Shown in pieces: positions 8,224-18,764 of a stretch of DNA of 64,000 nt (positions are counted from its first letter, which is position 1; every line of letters starts with the position of its first letter). The notes under the pieces were generated by a model, which was not told where the DNA came from, made no database searches, and saw only the letters and a program-made list of their open reading frames with translations. Source of the stretch: Paracidovorax avenae ATCC 19860 (GTDB lineage Bacteria; Pseudomonadota; Gammaproteobacteria; Burkholderiales; Burkholderiaceae_C); contig NC_015138.1 in the NCBI RefSeq assembly GCF_000176855.2, positions 3,472,001 through 3,536,000 on the forward strand, given 5' to 3'. A program made the position numbers and the translations under genes.

Positions 8224-9150
8224 CTAATTTTGCCTCTCCCTCAGGCATTCCACCAGCGCCTCCGTCACCGCCGTCCCCTCCTGCCCCCGCATCCGGATGA
8301 TCCCCACCGGCGGCAGCTCCACCGGCACGGGCAGCCTGAGCACCGCCACCAGTCCCTGCTGCGCGAAATGCCTCGCCACGGTGCCCGCCATGAAGGCGAC
8401 GGCGCCGCGCTGGTGGACGAAGGTGATCTGCGACAGGAACGAGGCCGATTCGACGATGTCGGCGGGCGGGTGCAGGCCGTGGGCGAAGAACTGCTGCTCC
8501 AGCTTCACGCGCAGCGAGGCCCAGGGCGGGGGCAGCACGCAGGGCTGGGCGGCGATGTCGGACCAGCGGGGCTGGCGCCTGCGGGCCAGCGGGTGGCCGG
8601 GGCGCACGACGGCGACCATGGGATCGTCGTAGAGCGCTTCGGTTTCCAGGTCGGGCGAGGCGTAGCCGGGCTCCAGGCGGCCGACGAACAGGTCCAGTTC
8701 CCCCAGGCGCAGCTTGGGCAGCAGGCGGGTCAGGTCGCCTTCCTCGATGAGGACGGTCACCTGGGGGGAGCGGGCCTTGAGCCGCTCCACGGCCTGCGCG
8801 AGCAGCACCGGGGTGGCGGCCACCATGGCGCCCACGCTGGTGCGGCCGCGGGCGCCGCTGGCCTCGGCGGCGATCTCGTCGCGCGTGCGCTCGTAGCCGG
8901 CGAGCACGGAGCGCGCGAAGCGCACCACGCTGGCGCCCGCGGCGGTGGGCTCGGTGCCGCGGGTGGAGCGCTCGAACAGGGGCAGGCCGAACATGCGCTC
9001 GATCTCGGCCAGCGTCTTGGAGACGGCGGGTTGCGTGACGGACAGGAATTCGGCCGCACGCCCGACATGCCGGAACTGGTCGAGCGCGACCAGCATCTGC
9101 AGGTGCCGCAGCTTGAGGTTGGAGCGCAGTACGCGATCGATCCTGGGCAT
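8224..9150 (-). CDS. LysR-family transcriptional regulator (GbpR/CbdR-like)
   Basis: 308-residue LysR protein. The N-terminal LRHLQMLVALDQFRHVGRAA and FLSVTQPAVSKTLAEIE helix-turn-helix is characteristic of the GbpR/PcaQ-like branch, which usually controls sugar-acid or aromatic catabolism. The effector domain follows from about residue 95. It points away from the Bug/dehydratase operon starting at 10459, the standard divergent arrangement, and is probably that operon's regulator. The shared promoter region has been split by an IS110 element: about 120 nt remain on this side and about 40 nt on the operon side. Confidence 0.9.
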   Translation of the reverse strand: MPRIDRVLRSNLKLRHLQMLVALDQFRHVGRAAEFLSVTQPAVSKTLAEIERMFGLPLFERSTRGTEPTAAGASVVRFARSVLAGYERTRDEIAAEASGARGRTSVGAMVAATPVLLAQAVERLKARSPQVTVLIEEGDLTRLLPKLRLGELDLFVGRLEPGYASPDLETEALYDDPMVAVVRPGHPLARRRQPRWSDIAAQPCVLPPPWASLRVKLEQQFFAHGLHPPADIVESASFLSQITFVHQRGAVAFMAGTVARHFAQQGLVAVLRLPVPVELPPVGIIRMRGQEGTAVTEALVECLRERQN

Positions 9151-9276
9151 TTCCGGTCATTCCTTGGAGGTTATGAAGGCAGTCCGTATTTTCATTGGAT
9201 TGGCATGTCCTGCTTCTGAACAATGGCGCTGTCCTCACCGACCGATAAAAAACAGCAACCATCTTGAATGACTAGC

Positions 9277-10382
<1,106 letters not shown>

Positions 10383-10422
10383 TTCAGTGGCCAAGGCCGG
10401 CCGGCCTGCCTTGACGACTGAA
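10383..10422. repeat. 40-bp imperfect palindrome at the right IS110 edge
   Basis: The segment pairs with its own reverse complement at 17 of 20 positions, starting TTCAGT and ending ACTGAA around a GGCCGGCC-rich centre. It is either part of the element's end or a REP-like target into which the element inserted; IS110 relatives are known to use such targets. Confidence 0.6.
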
Positions 10423-10458
10423 GTTTGAACCAACTGAGACATATAAGGAGACATATCC

Positions 10459-11457
10459 ATGCAGACCCCACGCTGCGGCCGGCGCCAGCTCATGCTGGGC
10501 GCCTTCGGCACCGCCACGCTCGCCCTCGCCTCCGCGCCCGCGCGCCTGCTCGCGCAGGGCACCTACCCCGACCGCCCGATCACCTTCATCTGCCCCTGGC
10601 CGGCCGGTGGCACGGCGGACCAGTCGATGCGCACGCTGTGCACGGTCGCGGGACGCATCCTGGGCCAGGCGATCGCCGTGGAGAACCGGGCCGGCGCCTC
10701 CGGCATGATCGGATCCAAGGCGCTGGCCGCCGCGAAGCCGGACGGCTACACCATCGGGCAGATCCCGATCTCGGTCACGCGCTTCTCGCAGCTGGGCACG
10801 CTGCAGGCCGATCCGCGCAAGGACTTCACCTACATCGCCCGCACCTCGGGCCAGACCTTCGGCATCGCGGTGCCGGCCAACTCGCCGTTCAGGACGCTCA
10901 AGGATTTCGTGGATTACGCGAAGGCCCATCCGGGCAAGGTGACATATGCGCATGCGGGGGTGGGCGGCGCGACGCACGTGGGCATGGAGGAATTCGCCAG
11001 CGTGGCGGGCATCCAGCTGAACCACGTGCCCTACAAGGGCGGCGCCGAAGCACTGCAGGGCGTGCTGGGTGGCCATGTGGATGCGCTGGCCGACTCCAGC
11101 TCCTGGGCGCCGCACGTGGAGTCCGGCAAGCTGCGCCTGCTGGCCACCTGGGGCGAACAGCGCACGGCGCGCTTCAAGGACGTGCCCACGCTGCGCGAGC
11201 TCGGGTGGGACGTGGTGGTGGATGCACCCAACGGCATCGGCGCGCCCCGGGGGCTGGACCCGGCCGTCACCGCGAAGCTGCGCGATGCGTTCCGCCAGGC
11301 CGTGGCCAGCCCCGAGTTCAAGGCGGTGGCCGACAAGCTCGACGCCCCCGTGCTCTACCTGGACGGACCGGACTACGAGAAGTACGTCAACACCGTCTAT
11401 GCCAAGGAAACGGTGCTCATCGACAAGCTGAAATTGCGAGAGCTGATGAAGGGGTGA
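10459..11457 (+). CDS. Bug-family tripartite tricarboxylate transporter receptor
   Basis: Periplasmic solute-binding protein of 332 residues. The signal sequence carries twin arginines (GRRQLMLGAFG, about residues 7-17) and ends around ARLLAQG, then the Bug opening motif YPDRPITFICPWPAGG. It binds a carboxylate for uptake; no TctAB membrane genes are present here, which is usual for the expanded Bug family in Burkholderiales. AAGGAG lies at good spacing before the ATG. It is first in an operon with a sugar-acid dehydratase, a semialdehyde dehydrogenase and an aldolase, so a hexarate or related sugar acid is the likely ligand. The IS110 copy ends about 40 nt upstream, so the native promoter has probably been moved away. 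Confidence 0.92.
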   Translation: MQTPRCGRRQLMLGAFGTATLALASAPARLLAQGTYPDRPITFICPWPAGGTADQSMRTLCTVAGRILGQAIAVENRAGASGMIGSKALAAAKPDGYTIGQIPISVTRFSQLGTLQADPRKDFTYIARTSGQTFGIAVPANSPFRTLKDFVDYAKAHPGKVTYAHAGVGGATHVGMEEFASVAGIQLNHVPYKGGAEALQGVLGGHVDALADSSSWAPHVESGKLRLLATWGEQRTARFKDVPTLRELGWDVVVDAPNGIGAPRGLDPAVTAKLRDAFRQAVASPEFKAVADKLDAPVLYLDGPDYEKYVNTVYAKETVLIDKLKLRELMKG

Positions 11458-11523
11458 CTCCCGCCGCCTGGCATGACCCCCACCATCCCATCCACACGCC
11501 ATACCCCATGATGAAAGCCCCGC

Positions 11524-13053
11524 ATGCCCGGCCTTGACAGTCCACTGCTGCACCTGCATCCCAACGACAACGTGCTCGTCGCCAAGACCGGGCTGGCGCT
11601 GGGGCAGGAGATTCCCGAGCTGGGCGTGCGGGCGCGCGCGCAGGTGCCACCCGGGCACAAGATCGCCGCGCGGCGCATCGCGCAGGGCGAGCAGGTGAAG
11701 AAGTACGACACCGTGATCGGGGTGGCGACGCGCGACCTGGAGCCGGGCGAGTATGTGCACAGCCACAACCTGGAGCTCGTGGACTATTACCGCGACCCGG
11801 CGTTCGGCGCGGACGTACGGCCGGTGGAATACGTGCCCGAGGCCGGGCGCGCGACCTTCCAGGGCTTCGTGCGCGCGGACGGCTCCGTGGGTACGCGTAA
11901 CTTCATCGGCATCCTGTCGTCGGTGAACTGCTCCGCCACGGTCATCAAGCAGATCGCCGCGCATTTCACGCCCGAGCGCCTGCGGGGCTTTCCGCACGTG
12001 GACGGCGTGGTGGCGTTCGCTCAGACCAGCGGCTGCGGCATGTCGTCGCCCAGCGAGCATTTCGACGTGCTGCGGCGCACGCTGGCAGGCTACGCCCGCC
12101 ACCCGAACCTGGCGGGCGTGCTGATCGTCGGTTTGGGCTGCGAGCGCAACCAGGTGGACGGGCTGGTCGAATCCCAGGGACTGGAGCGCGGCCGGCTGAT
12201 GCGCACGCTGGTGATGCAGGACGTGGGCGGCACGCGCGCGACCATCGCGGCGGGCATCGCGGCGATCGAGGAGATGCTGCCGGCAGCCAACGGGGCGCGC
12301 CGCAGCACGGTGCCCGCCAGCCACCTGAAGATCGGGCTGGAATGCGGCGGATCGGACGGTTTCTCGGGCATTACCGCCAACCCGGCGCTGGGCGCTGCGA
12401 TGGATGTGCTCGTGCGCCACGGCGGCACCGCCATCCTGTCGGAAACGCCGGAAATCCACGGCGTGGAGTTCATGCTCACGCGCCGCGCCATCAGCCCCGC
12501 AGTGGGCCAGAAGCTGCTGGACCGCCTGGCCTGGTGGGAGCGCTACGCGGCCGGGCAGAACGCGCAGTTCAACGGCGTGGTGGGCCACGGCAACCAGGCC
12601 GGCGGCCTGGCGAACATCTTCGAGAAATCTCTAGGCAGCGCGATGAAGGGCGGCACCACGCCGCTGCGCGCGGTGTACGAATACGCCGAGCGCATCGACG
12701 AGAGCGGCTTCGTGTTCATGGACTCGCCGGGCTACGACCCGGTGGCGGCCACCGGCCAGATCGCGAGTGGCGCGCAGCTCATCTGCTTCACCACCGGGCG
12801 CGGCTCGATGTTCGGCAGCAAGCCGGCACCGACCATCAAGCTCGCCAGCAACACGCCCATGTACCGCCGCCTGGAAGAGGACATGGACATCAACTGCGGC
12901 GTGATCCTGGACGGCGAACTCACGGTGCCCGAGATGGGCGAGCGCATCTTCGCGCAGATCCTGCGGCATGCGAGCGGCGAGGCGACCAAGAGCGAACTGC
13001 TGGGCCTGGGCGACCACGAGTTCGTGCCCTGGCACCTGGGCATCGTGAGCTGA
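11524..13053 (+). CDS. UxaA/GarD-family altronate or galactarate dehydratase
   Basis: 509-residue enzyme with an N-terminal SAF domain (about residues 10-90, HPNDNVLVAKTGL start) and the larger UxaA catalytic domain. Conserved cysteine motifs TSGCGMSS, GLGCERNQ and ECGGSDGFSG bind the catalytic metal in this family. Known members dehydrate altronate to 2-keto-3-deoxygluconate or galactarate to 5-keto-4-deoxyglucarate. The downstream HpaI/GarL-like aldolase favours a hexarate substrate. The gene follows the Bug receptor by 66 nt. Length is between UxaA (about 495) and GarD (about 523), so the choice between them stays open. Confidence 0.88.
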   Translation: MPGLDSPLLHLHPNDNVLVAKTGLALGQEIPELGVRARAQVPPGHKIAARRIAQGEQVKKYDTVIGVATRDLEPGEYVHSHNLELVDYYRDPAFGADVRPVEYVPEAGRATFQGFVRADGSVGTRNFIGILSSVNCSATVIKQIAAHFTPERLRGFPHVDGVVAFAQTSGCGMSSPSEHFDVLRRTLAGYARHPNLAGVLIVGLGCERNQVDGLVESQGLERGRLMRTLVMQDVGGTRATIAAGIAAIEEMLPAANGARRSTVPASHLKIGLECGGSDGFSGITANPALGAAMDVLVRHGGTAILSETPEIHGVEFMLTRRAISPAVGQKLLDRLAWWERYAAGQNAQFNGVVGHGNQAGGLANIFEKSLGSAMKGGTTPLRAVYEYAERIDESGFVFMDSPGYDPVAATGQIASGAQLICFTTGRGSMFGSKPAPTIKLASNTPMYRRLEEDMDINCGVILDGELTVPEMGERIFAQILRHASGEATKSELLGLGDHEFVPWHLGIVS

Positions 13054-13192
13054 GCCCCGGCGCCGAGGCCGTGCGGCCAGGCAACGCGGCGTTACGGCCC
13101 AGGCACCACCGCGACACGATACCTCCACCGCCAGATGCGGCACCGATAGGATGGCCGCTGCCACCGAACTCCTCTTGTTTCCCTTGCGCGAC

Positions 13193-14689
13193 ATGACCAC
13201 CTCCTCTTCCTCGCCTGCCTCCCCCCTCTCCGCCGCGCGCCCGCTGGTGCGCAGCCAGCTCTGCATTGCCGGCCGCTGGCAGGCCGCCGCCAGCGGCGCC
13301 ACTTTCGCCGTCACCGATCCGGCCACCGGTGACACGATCACGCACGTGCCCGACGGCGGCGCCGAGGACGCGCGCGCCGCCACCGACGCCGCCCACGCGG
13401 CCTTCGCCACCTGGCGCCACGTGCCGGCCAAGCAGCGCGCGGCCCTCATCAAGCGCTGGAACGATCTCGTGCTGGCCCACCAGGACGGGCTCGGCGCGCT
13501 CATCTCGCTGGAACAGGGCAAGCCGCTCGCCGAGGGCAAGGGCGAAGTCGCCTATGCCGCGAGCTACATCGAATGGTTCGGCGAAGAGGCTACGCGCATG
13601 AACGGCGAGGTCATCCCCGCGCCCGTGCCGGGCCGGCGCATGTTCGCCCTCAAGGAACCCGTGGGCGTGGTGGCCGCCATCACCCCGTGGAATTTCCCCG
13701 CCGCGATGATCGCGCGCAAGATCGCCCCCGCGCTCGCCGCCGGCTGCACGGTGGTCTGCAAGCCGGCCGAGGACACGCCGCTCACCTCGCTCGCGCTCGT
13801 CGCCCTGGCCGAGGAAGCGGGCATTCCGCCGGGCGTGCTCAACATCGTCACCGCCTCGCGCGAGCACACGCCCGCGGTGGTGGATGCCTGGCTCGACGAT
13901 TCCCGCGTGCGCAAGATCACCTTCACCGGCTCCACGCCCGTGGGCAAGCACCTGGCGCGCCGCAGCGCCGACACGCTCAAGAAGCTCTCCCTGGAGCTGG
14001 GCGGCAACGCACCCTTCATCGTGTTCGAGGATGCCGACGTGGATGCGGCGGTGGACGGCTTCATGGCCGCGAAGTTCAGGAACGGTGGGCAGACCTGCGT
14101 GTGTCCCAACCGAGTGTTCGTGCACCGCGCCGTGCACGACGCGTTCGCGCAGAAGCTCGCCGCGCGCGTGCAGGCCCTGCACGTGGGCCCCGCGACGGAC
14201 CCGGCCTCGCAGATCGGCCCGATGATCAACGCGCGCGCCGTCGAGAAGATCGAGCGCCATGTGCAGGATGCCGTGGCCCGCGGCGCGAAGGTGCTCGCCG
14301 GCGGCCGGCGCCTGGATGCGCTGGGCGCCCACTACTACGCGCCCACCGTGCTCACGGGCGCCGACGCCAGCATGGCCTGCGCCTGCGAGGAGACCTTCGG
14401 CCCGGTGGCGCCGCTCACCGTCTTCGACGGCGAAGAGGAAGTGATCGCCGCCGCCAACGACACGCCCTTCGGCCTGGCCGCGTACTTCTACAGCAATGAC
14501 GTGCGCCGCATCTGGCGCGTGGCCGATGCGCTGGAGACGGGCATCGTGGGCATCAACGAGGGCGCGCTGGCGGCCGAGGCCGCACCCTTCGGCGGCGTGA
14601 AGGAATCCGGCTATGGCCGCGAGGGATCCACCCACGGGCTGGACGACTACCTGCACACCAAGTACCTTTGCCAGGGCGGGCTCGGCTGA
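13193..14689 (+). CDS. NAD(P)-dependent semialdehyde dehydrogenase (succinate- or 2-oxoglutarate-semialdehyde type)
   Basis: 498-residue aldehyde dehydrogenase. Visible are the coenzyme motif [13 protein letters not shown], the FTGSTPVGK glycine turn, the general base in LELGGNAP and the catalytic cysteine in [10 protein letters not shown] (about residue 302). It is closest to the GabD/succinate-semialdehyde dehydrogenase group. In this sugar-acid operon the more sensible reaction is oxidation of 2-oxoglutarate semialdehyde, or of tartronate semialdehyde derived from the aldolase step; this is inference. ATG at 13193 (MTTSS) is preferred over the one at 13151. The 139-nt gap before it is larger than the others in the cluster and could hold a promoter. 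Confidence 0.9.
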   Translation: MTTSSSSPASPLSAARPLVRSQLCIAGRWQAAASGATFAVTDPATGDTITHVPDGGAEDARAATDAAHAAFATWRHVPAKQRAALIKRWNDLVLAHQDGLGALISLEQGKPLAEGKGEVAYAASYIEWFGEEATRMNGEVIPAPVPGRRMFALKEPVGVVAAITPWNFPAAMIARKIAPALAAGCTVVCKPAEDTPLTSLALVALAEEAGIPPGVLNIVTASREHTPAVVDAWLDDSRVRKITFTGSTPVGKHLARRSADTLKKLSLELGGNAPFIVFEDADVDAAVDGFMAAKFRNGGQTCVCPNRVFVHRAVHDAFAQKLAARVQALHVGPATDPASQIGPMINARAVEKIERHVQDAVARGAKVLAGGRRLDALGAHYYAPTVLTGADASMACACEETFGPVAPLTVFDGEEEVIAAANDTPFGLAAYFYSNDVRRIWRVADALETGIVGINEGALAAEAAPFGGVKESGYGREGSTHGLDDYLHTKYLCQGGLG

Positions 14690-14748
14690 CTGCGGCTCCA
14701 TCCACTCCGCAGACCATTCGCCCTCCGCATTCGACCGGAAACACACCC

Positions 14749-15552
14749 ATGCCCGCACACAATCCCTTCAAAGCTGCCCTCGCCGCCCGCCGCCCTCAGA
14801 TCGGCCTGTGGCTCTCCATGGCCGATCCCTACCTGGCCGAGGCGGCCGCGACCACCGGCTACGACTGGCTGCTCATCGACGGCGAGCATGCGCCCAATGA
14901 CCTGCGCAGCACACTCGGCGCCCTGCAGGCCGTGGCGCCCTACCCCTCGCAGCCCGTGGTGCGGATCGCCGAAGGCAGCACCGCCCTCATCAAGCAGGTG
15001 CTGGACATCGGCGCGCGCACGCTGCTGGTGCCGATGGTGGACACGCCCGAGCAGGCCCGCGCCATCGCCGCCGCCACGCAATACCCGCCCCACGGCATCC
15101 GGGGCGTGGGCAGCGCCGTCGGTCGCGTGTCGCAATGGAGCGGCCGCGCGGACTACCTCGCCGTGGCCGACGACGAGGTCTGCCTGCTGGTGCAGGCCGA
15201 GACCGCCACCGCCCTGCGCAACCTGCCCGCCATCTGCGCGGTGAAGGGGGTGCACGGCGTCTTCATCGGGCCGGCGGACCTCGCCGCGTCCATGGGACAC
15301 CGCGGCAACCCAGGCCACCCTGAAGTGCAGGCGGCTATCGAGGACGCGATGCGCACCATCGTCGCCAGCGGCAAAGCCGCAGGCACGCTGACCTCGGATC
15401 CCGCCCTGGCGCGGCGCTACCTGGAACTCGGCTGTACGTTCGTGGCGGTCGGCGTGGATGTGCTGATGTTCGTGGGCGCGGCGCGAAGGCTGCGGGCGCA
15501 GTTCGACGGCGCCGGCGAGGCAGTGTCGGCGAAAGCCAACGCGGCCTACTGA
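14749..15552 (+). CDS. HpaI/GarL-family class II aldolase
   Basis: 267-residue HpcH/HpaI-family metal-dependent aldolase. [22 protein letters not shown], the metal-ligand glutamate in QAETATAL and the aspartate in [12 protein letters not shown] are all present. Family members cleave 2-keto-3-deoxyglucarate, or 4-hydroxy-2-ketoacids in general, to pyruvate plus an aldehyde. Placed after the dehydratase and the dehydrogenase, it probably produces pyruvate and tartronate semialdehyde, or an analogue. The ATG at 14749 matches the usual N-terminus. It is last in the operon; a CCCGGG-based hairpin (15558-15578) follows, without a T-run. Confidence 0.9.
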   Translation: MPAHNPFKAALAARRPQIGLWLSMADPYLAEAAATTGYDWLLIDGEHAPNDLRSTLGALQAVAPYPSQPVVRIAEGSTALIKQVLDIGARTLLVPMVDTPEQARAIAAATQYPPHGIRGVGSAVGRVSQWSGRADYLAVADDEVCLLVQAETATALRNLPAICAVKGVHGVFIGPADLAASMGHRGNPGHPEVQAAIEDAMRTIVASGKAAGTLTSDPALARRYLELGCTFVAVGVDVLMFVGAARRLRAQFDGAGEAVSAKANAAY

Positions 15553-15668
15553 TAAACCCCGGGAATCCGGTCCCCGGGCCGAGGAAAGTGGCTACGGACC
15601 GTGGCGAAATGAAATTGGCGGCGTAAACTGGTAGGCTGGTAACATTTTGCTAACAACCGGAGGTGATG

Positions 15669-16367
15669 ATGAGAAAAATCCTATTGGGCCTGGTGGCCAT
15701 GGCAGCGGCAGGCACCTCGTTCGGTGCGACGGTGAACGTGACCAGCACGGGCAATTACGGAAACATCCAGAACTACACGAACTGCACCACGGTGCCCACC
15801 AGCAGCTGCGCGAACTTCGTGTCCACCAACAATGTGTCAGGCACGTTCACCACGTCAGGCGCCCTGCCGGCCAACGCCAGCAACCTGGAAATCGGCTCCA
15901 CAGTCACCTCCTACAGCTTCGCCAACGGCCTGGATACCGTCGCCTCCACGGACACGAATGCCCGGCTGAACTCGTTGCGCATCTCCACCGACGCCTCGGG
16001 CAACATCACCAATGTGAATTCGATGCAGGCGGTGCAGTGGACGACGGGCCCCGTTCCGCACAACAACACAAGCCGGTTCAATGCGGTCACGCTGGCCGGG
16101 GCGAACGGCGTCGGCACCCACAACTCCGCCTGCCAGACATTGGGCACGGGCAATAGCGGCGTGGCCGACACCTGCCTGTCCGCGGTGGTGACCGATACGT
16201 CTCGCAGCACCGGTTTCAATTCGCCGGTGAGCTACTCCATGGCCCAGACCCCGCCGCCCGTGACCGGCACGGCCGCCCCCATCCCCACGGTGTCCGAGTG
16301 GGGCCTGATCCTGATGGCCTCGCTGCTGGGCCTGTTCGGCATTGCACGCCTGCGCCGCCAGCGTTGA
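15669..16367 (+). CDS. IPTL-CTERM sorting-domain exported protein
   Basis: 232-residue exported protein of unknown role. It has a signal peptide (about residues 1-20, ending SFGA) and a Thr/Asn/Ser-rich mature region with three or four cysteines and predicted beta-strand character. The C-terminal IPTL-CTERM tripartite signal is IPTVSEWGLILM, a hydrophobic helix and the basic tail RLRRQR. By analogy with PEP-CTERM, this tail directs anchoring and later processing at the cell envelope, often with exopolysaccharide. GGAGG at 15659-15663 favours ATG at 15669 over 15666. No sorting enzyme is encoded nearby. It is isolated: its own upstream region and a strong terminator after it. Confidence 0.85.
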   Translation: MRKILLGLVAMAAAGTSFGATVNVTSTGNYGNIQNYTNCTTVPTSSCANFVSTNNVSGTFTTSGALPANASNLEIGSTVTSYSFANGLDTVASTDTNARLNSLRISTDASGNITNVNSMQAVQWTTGPVPHNNTSRFNAVTLAGANGVGTHNSACQTLGTGNSGVADTCLSAVVTDTSRSTGFNSPVSYSMAQTPPPVTGTAAPIPTVSEWGLILMASLLGLFGIARLRRQR

Positions 16368-16396
16368 TCTGCGCCCAGGCCTCGTGGCCAGGCAAC

Positions 16397-16423
16397 AAAC
16401 AACCCGCCGCTGGCGGGTTGTTT
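16397..16423 (+). terminator. intrinsic terminator after the IPTL-CTERM gene
   Basis: Perfect 12-bp stem: AAACAACCCGCC (16397-16408), loop GCT, GGCGGGTTGTTT (16412-16423), with the stem's own T-run at the end. It lies 30 nt after the stop codon. Confidence 0.85.
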
Positions 16424-16614
16424 CGCTTGGGGACCAGCCCACCGTAGCGGCATGCAGCGGTCGCGATCAGCAAGGGCCTGTGCTGTGCACATTGAAACAC
16501 AGCGAAGGGGCCGCTCACCGCGAGAGGCAGTGCCTCGCCACTATCATGGACCGCAGGCAGTGGCCACTGCCCTCCTGCGTCCCGCACATTCCCTTTCTTC
16601 AGAATCCGGTCCGC

Positions 16615-17193
16615 ATGCCTTCAGGTCCTTCCACCCGCTCACCGTTCGACTTCTCTGGACTCGCCGATCAGATCGCGGCAGCCAGCCGCGCAGCCCTGTC
16701 CGAGATTTCCGCACGCTGCGGCGACGATCCCGTCCGTGCCTTCGCGCTCTACACCGACGATGGCGCCATGACGGTCTGCCCGGCGATGGCCACGGAGCGG
16801 CAATTGCACGTGCTCGTCGATGAGAACCCGGACGAGGCCGACTTCTACCGCTTCAGCCCGACCGAATGGCCCATGGAGGGCGAAGGCGCAGAACAGGCTT
16901 TCGATGCCCTCTGCACCCGGGTGCGCACGCACGTGATGGCGCTGGAAGGCGAACCGGAAGAAGACTCCACGGCATTCGAGGCCTTCCGCGAGGAGCTGCT
17001 GGAAACCTTCGTGCAGGTGCTGGAGCGCCTGCGTGCAGAAGACCCGGCATTCGCCGATCCACGGCTCATGCTGCTGGTCACGGTGTCGGATGGCGACGAA
17101 GACGCGTCCGTGCTCCGCCATCGCGTCGCCCGGCTGAACGGCCCCGATGTGCAGGAGCAGTTCGGGGCATGGACGGCCGCCTGGGAAGAATAG
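16615..17193 (+). CDS. DUF4303-like hypothetical protein
   Basis: Acidic soluble protein of 192 residues resembling DUF4303 proteins. Features are an N-terminal helix containing AFALYTDDGAMTVCPAM, then the sequence around EADFYRFSPTEWPMEGEG, a feature of this group, and helical Glu-rich segments. There is no signal or membrane segment. The family has no established activity; many members sit among polymorphic-toxin immunity genes, but nothing in this locus supports that role here. ATG at 16615 fits the family N-terminus. It is monocistronic, between the IPTL-CTERM terminator and the bidirectional terminator before pmbA. Confidence 0.75.
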   Translation: MPSGPSTRSPFDFSGLADQIAAASRAALSEISARCGDDPVRAFALYTDDGAMTVCPAMATERQLHVLVDENPDEADFYRFSPTEWPMEGEGAEQAFDALCTRVRTHVMALEGEPEEDSTAFEAFREELLETFVQVLERLRAEDPAFADPRLMLLVTVSDGDEDASVLRHRVARLNGPDVQEQFGAWTAAWEE

Positions 17194-17214
17194 GGCCGCG
17201 CGGGCGATCCCGAT

Positions 17215-17244
17215 CCATGCCGCCGGCGCGGCATGGCGGCTTTT
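17215..17244. terminator. terminator between DUF4303-like gene and pmbA
   Basis: Perfect 9-bp stem CCATGCCGC / GCGGCATGG (17215-17223 and 17228-17236) with tetraloop CGGC, then TTTT at 17241-17244. It ends the rightward gene and lies against the pmbA stop. Confidence 0.8.
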
Positions 17245-17245
17245 C

Positions 17246-18700
17246 TCAGCTGCCCGCCACCTTCATGCGGTTGACCAGCAACGAGCCCACGGTCTTGGCA
17301 CCGTAGTTGTAGGCGTCAGCGCCCACGGCCTCGATGCCCAGGAACATGTCCTTGAGGTTGCCGGCGATGGTGATCTCGTGCACGGGGAAGGCGATCTCGC
17401 CGTTCTCCACCCAGAAACCGCTGGCGCCGCGGGAATAGTCGCCGGTCACGTAGTTCACGCCCTGGCCCATCAGCTCGATTACGAACAGGCCCGTGCCGAG
17501 CTTCTTCAACATGGCGTCCAGGTCGTCGCCCGGCTGCGTGAGGCGCGAGGTGAGCACGAGGTTGTGCGAGCCCCCTGCATTGCCGGTGGTCTTCATGCCG
17601 AGCTTGCGGGCGGAATAGCTGCTGAGAAAGTAGCCCTGCACCTCGCCGGCATCCACCACCTTGCGCGGGGCCACGCGAACACCCTCTTCGTCGAAAGGCG
17701 AACTGCCCTTGCCGCGCGCGACGAACGGGTCCTCGTCGATGTCGATGTGTTCCGGGAAGACCCGGCGGCCCAGCGAGTCGAGCAGGAAGCTGCTCTTGCG
17801 ATAGAGCGCCCCGCCGCTCACCGCCTGCGTGAAGCCGCCGAGCAGCCCCGCAGCCAGCGGCGATTCGAACAGCACCGCGCATTCGGTGGTGGGGATCTTG
17901 CGGCTGCCCAGGCGGCTCAGGGCGCGCTCGGCCGCATAGCGGCCCACGGCGGCGGGGGAGGACAGCTCGGCCGCATCGCGCATGGAGGAATACCACGCGT
18001 CGCGCTGCATCTCGGCATTGCGGCCCGGCAGCGAGGCGATGGGTGCCACCGAGATGCTGTGGCGCGAGCTGGCGTAGCCCCCCCGGAAGCCGTGCGTGTG
18101 CGCGCTGAAGAAATGGCTCTGCTGGGCCGAGACGGCAGCGCCCTCGCTGTTGGTGATGCGGCGGTGCGTGCGCAGCGCCGCGTCCTCGCATTCCAGCGCG
18201 ATGCGGGCGGCCTCTTCGCTGGTGATGGCCCAGGGATGGAACAGGTCCAGCTCGCGGTGCGTGCCGGGGGCGGCCACGTCCGACACGTCGGGCAGGCCGG
18301 CTACCGGGTCTTCGGCGGTGAAGCGGGCGATATCGTAGGCAGCCTGCACGGTCTGCTCGATGGCGCGTTCGGAGAAGTCCGACGTGCTGGCGTTGCCCCG
18401 GCGGTTGCCCACGTACACGGTGATGCCCAGCGACTTGTCGCGGTTGCGTTCCACCGTCTCCAGCTCGCCCTTGCGCACGCTCACCGACAGCCCGCAGCCC
18501 TCGGAAGCCTCGGCGCCCGCATCGGTGGCACCCAGGCGCAGCGCGTGGGCCAGTGCCCGGTCCACCAGTTCCTCGAACACGCCGCGGCTGTAGCTGAAGC
18601 CGTTGCCGGCATCGCCGCCGGCAGGGACGGACGCGGGAGCGGAAGGGTGGGAGGGAGAGGCAGCAGCGCGGGCTGCGGTACGGGGGCGGGTGGTCTTCAT
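17246..18700 (-). CDS. pmbA: metalloprotease PmbA (TldE)
   Basis: 484-residue subunit of the TldD/TldE (PmbA) metalloprotease, which in enterobacteria matures microcin B17 and degrades unfolded peptides. The family's SVRKGELETVERN strand, SLGITVYVGNRRGNASTSD region and the C-terminal GGSHNLVL and VTGDYSRGASGFWVENGEI segments are present. The first 35-40 residues are an Ala/Pro/Thr-rich extension beyond the usual start. ATG at 18700 is preferred to the further-upstream start. It is divergent from darP, 64 nt apart, the same neighbourhood as in E. coli, which supports both calls. Confidence 0.95.
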   Translation of the reverse strand: MKTTRPRTAARAAASPSHPSAPASVPAGGDAGNGFSYSRGVFEELVDRALAHALRLGATDAGAEASEGCGLSVSVRKGELETVERNRDKSLGITVYVGNRRGNASTSDFSERAIEQTVQAAYDIARFTAEDPVAGLPDVSDVAAPGTHRELDLFHPWAITSEEAARIALECEDAALRTHRRITNSEGAAVSAQQSHFFSAHTHGFRGGYASSRHSISVAPIASLPGRNAEMQRDAWYSSMRDAAELSSPAAVGRYAAERALSRLGSRKIPTTECAVLFESPLAAGLLGGFTQAVSGGALYRKSSFLLDSLGRRVFPEHIDIDEDPFVARGKGSSPFDEEGVRVAPRKVVDAGEVQGYFLSSYSARKLGMKTTGNAGGSHNLVLTSRLTQPGDDLDAMLKKLGTGLFVIELMGQGVNYVTGDYSRGASGFWVENGEIAFPVHEITIAGNLKDMFLGIEAVGADAYNYGAKTVGSLLVNRMKVAGS

Positions 18701-18764
18701 ATCGCCGGCTATGATACTTGCCGCCTTCCGCCCCCGCCCAGGGCCTCTTTTTGTCCCCTCTCCC

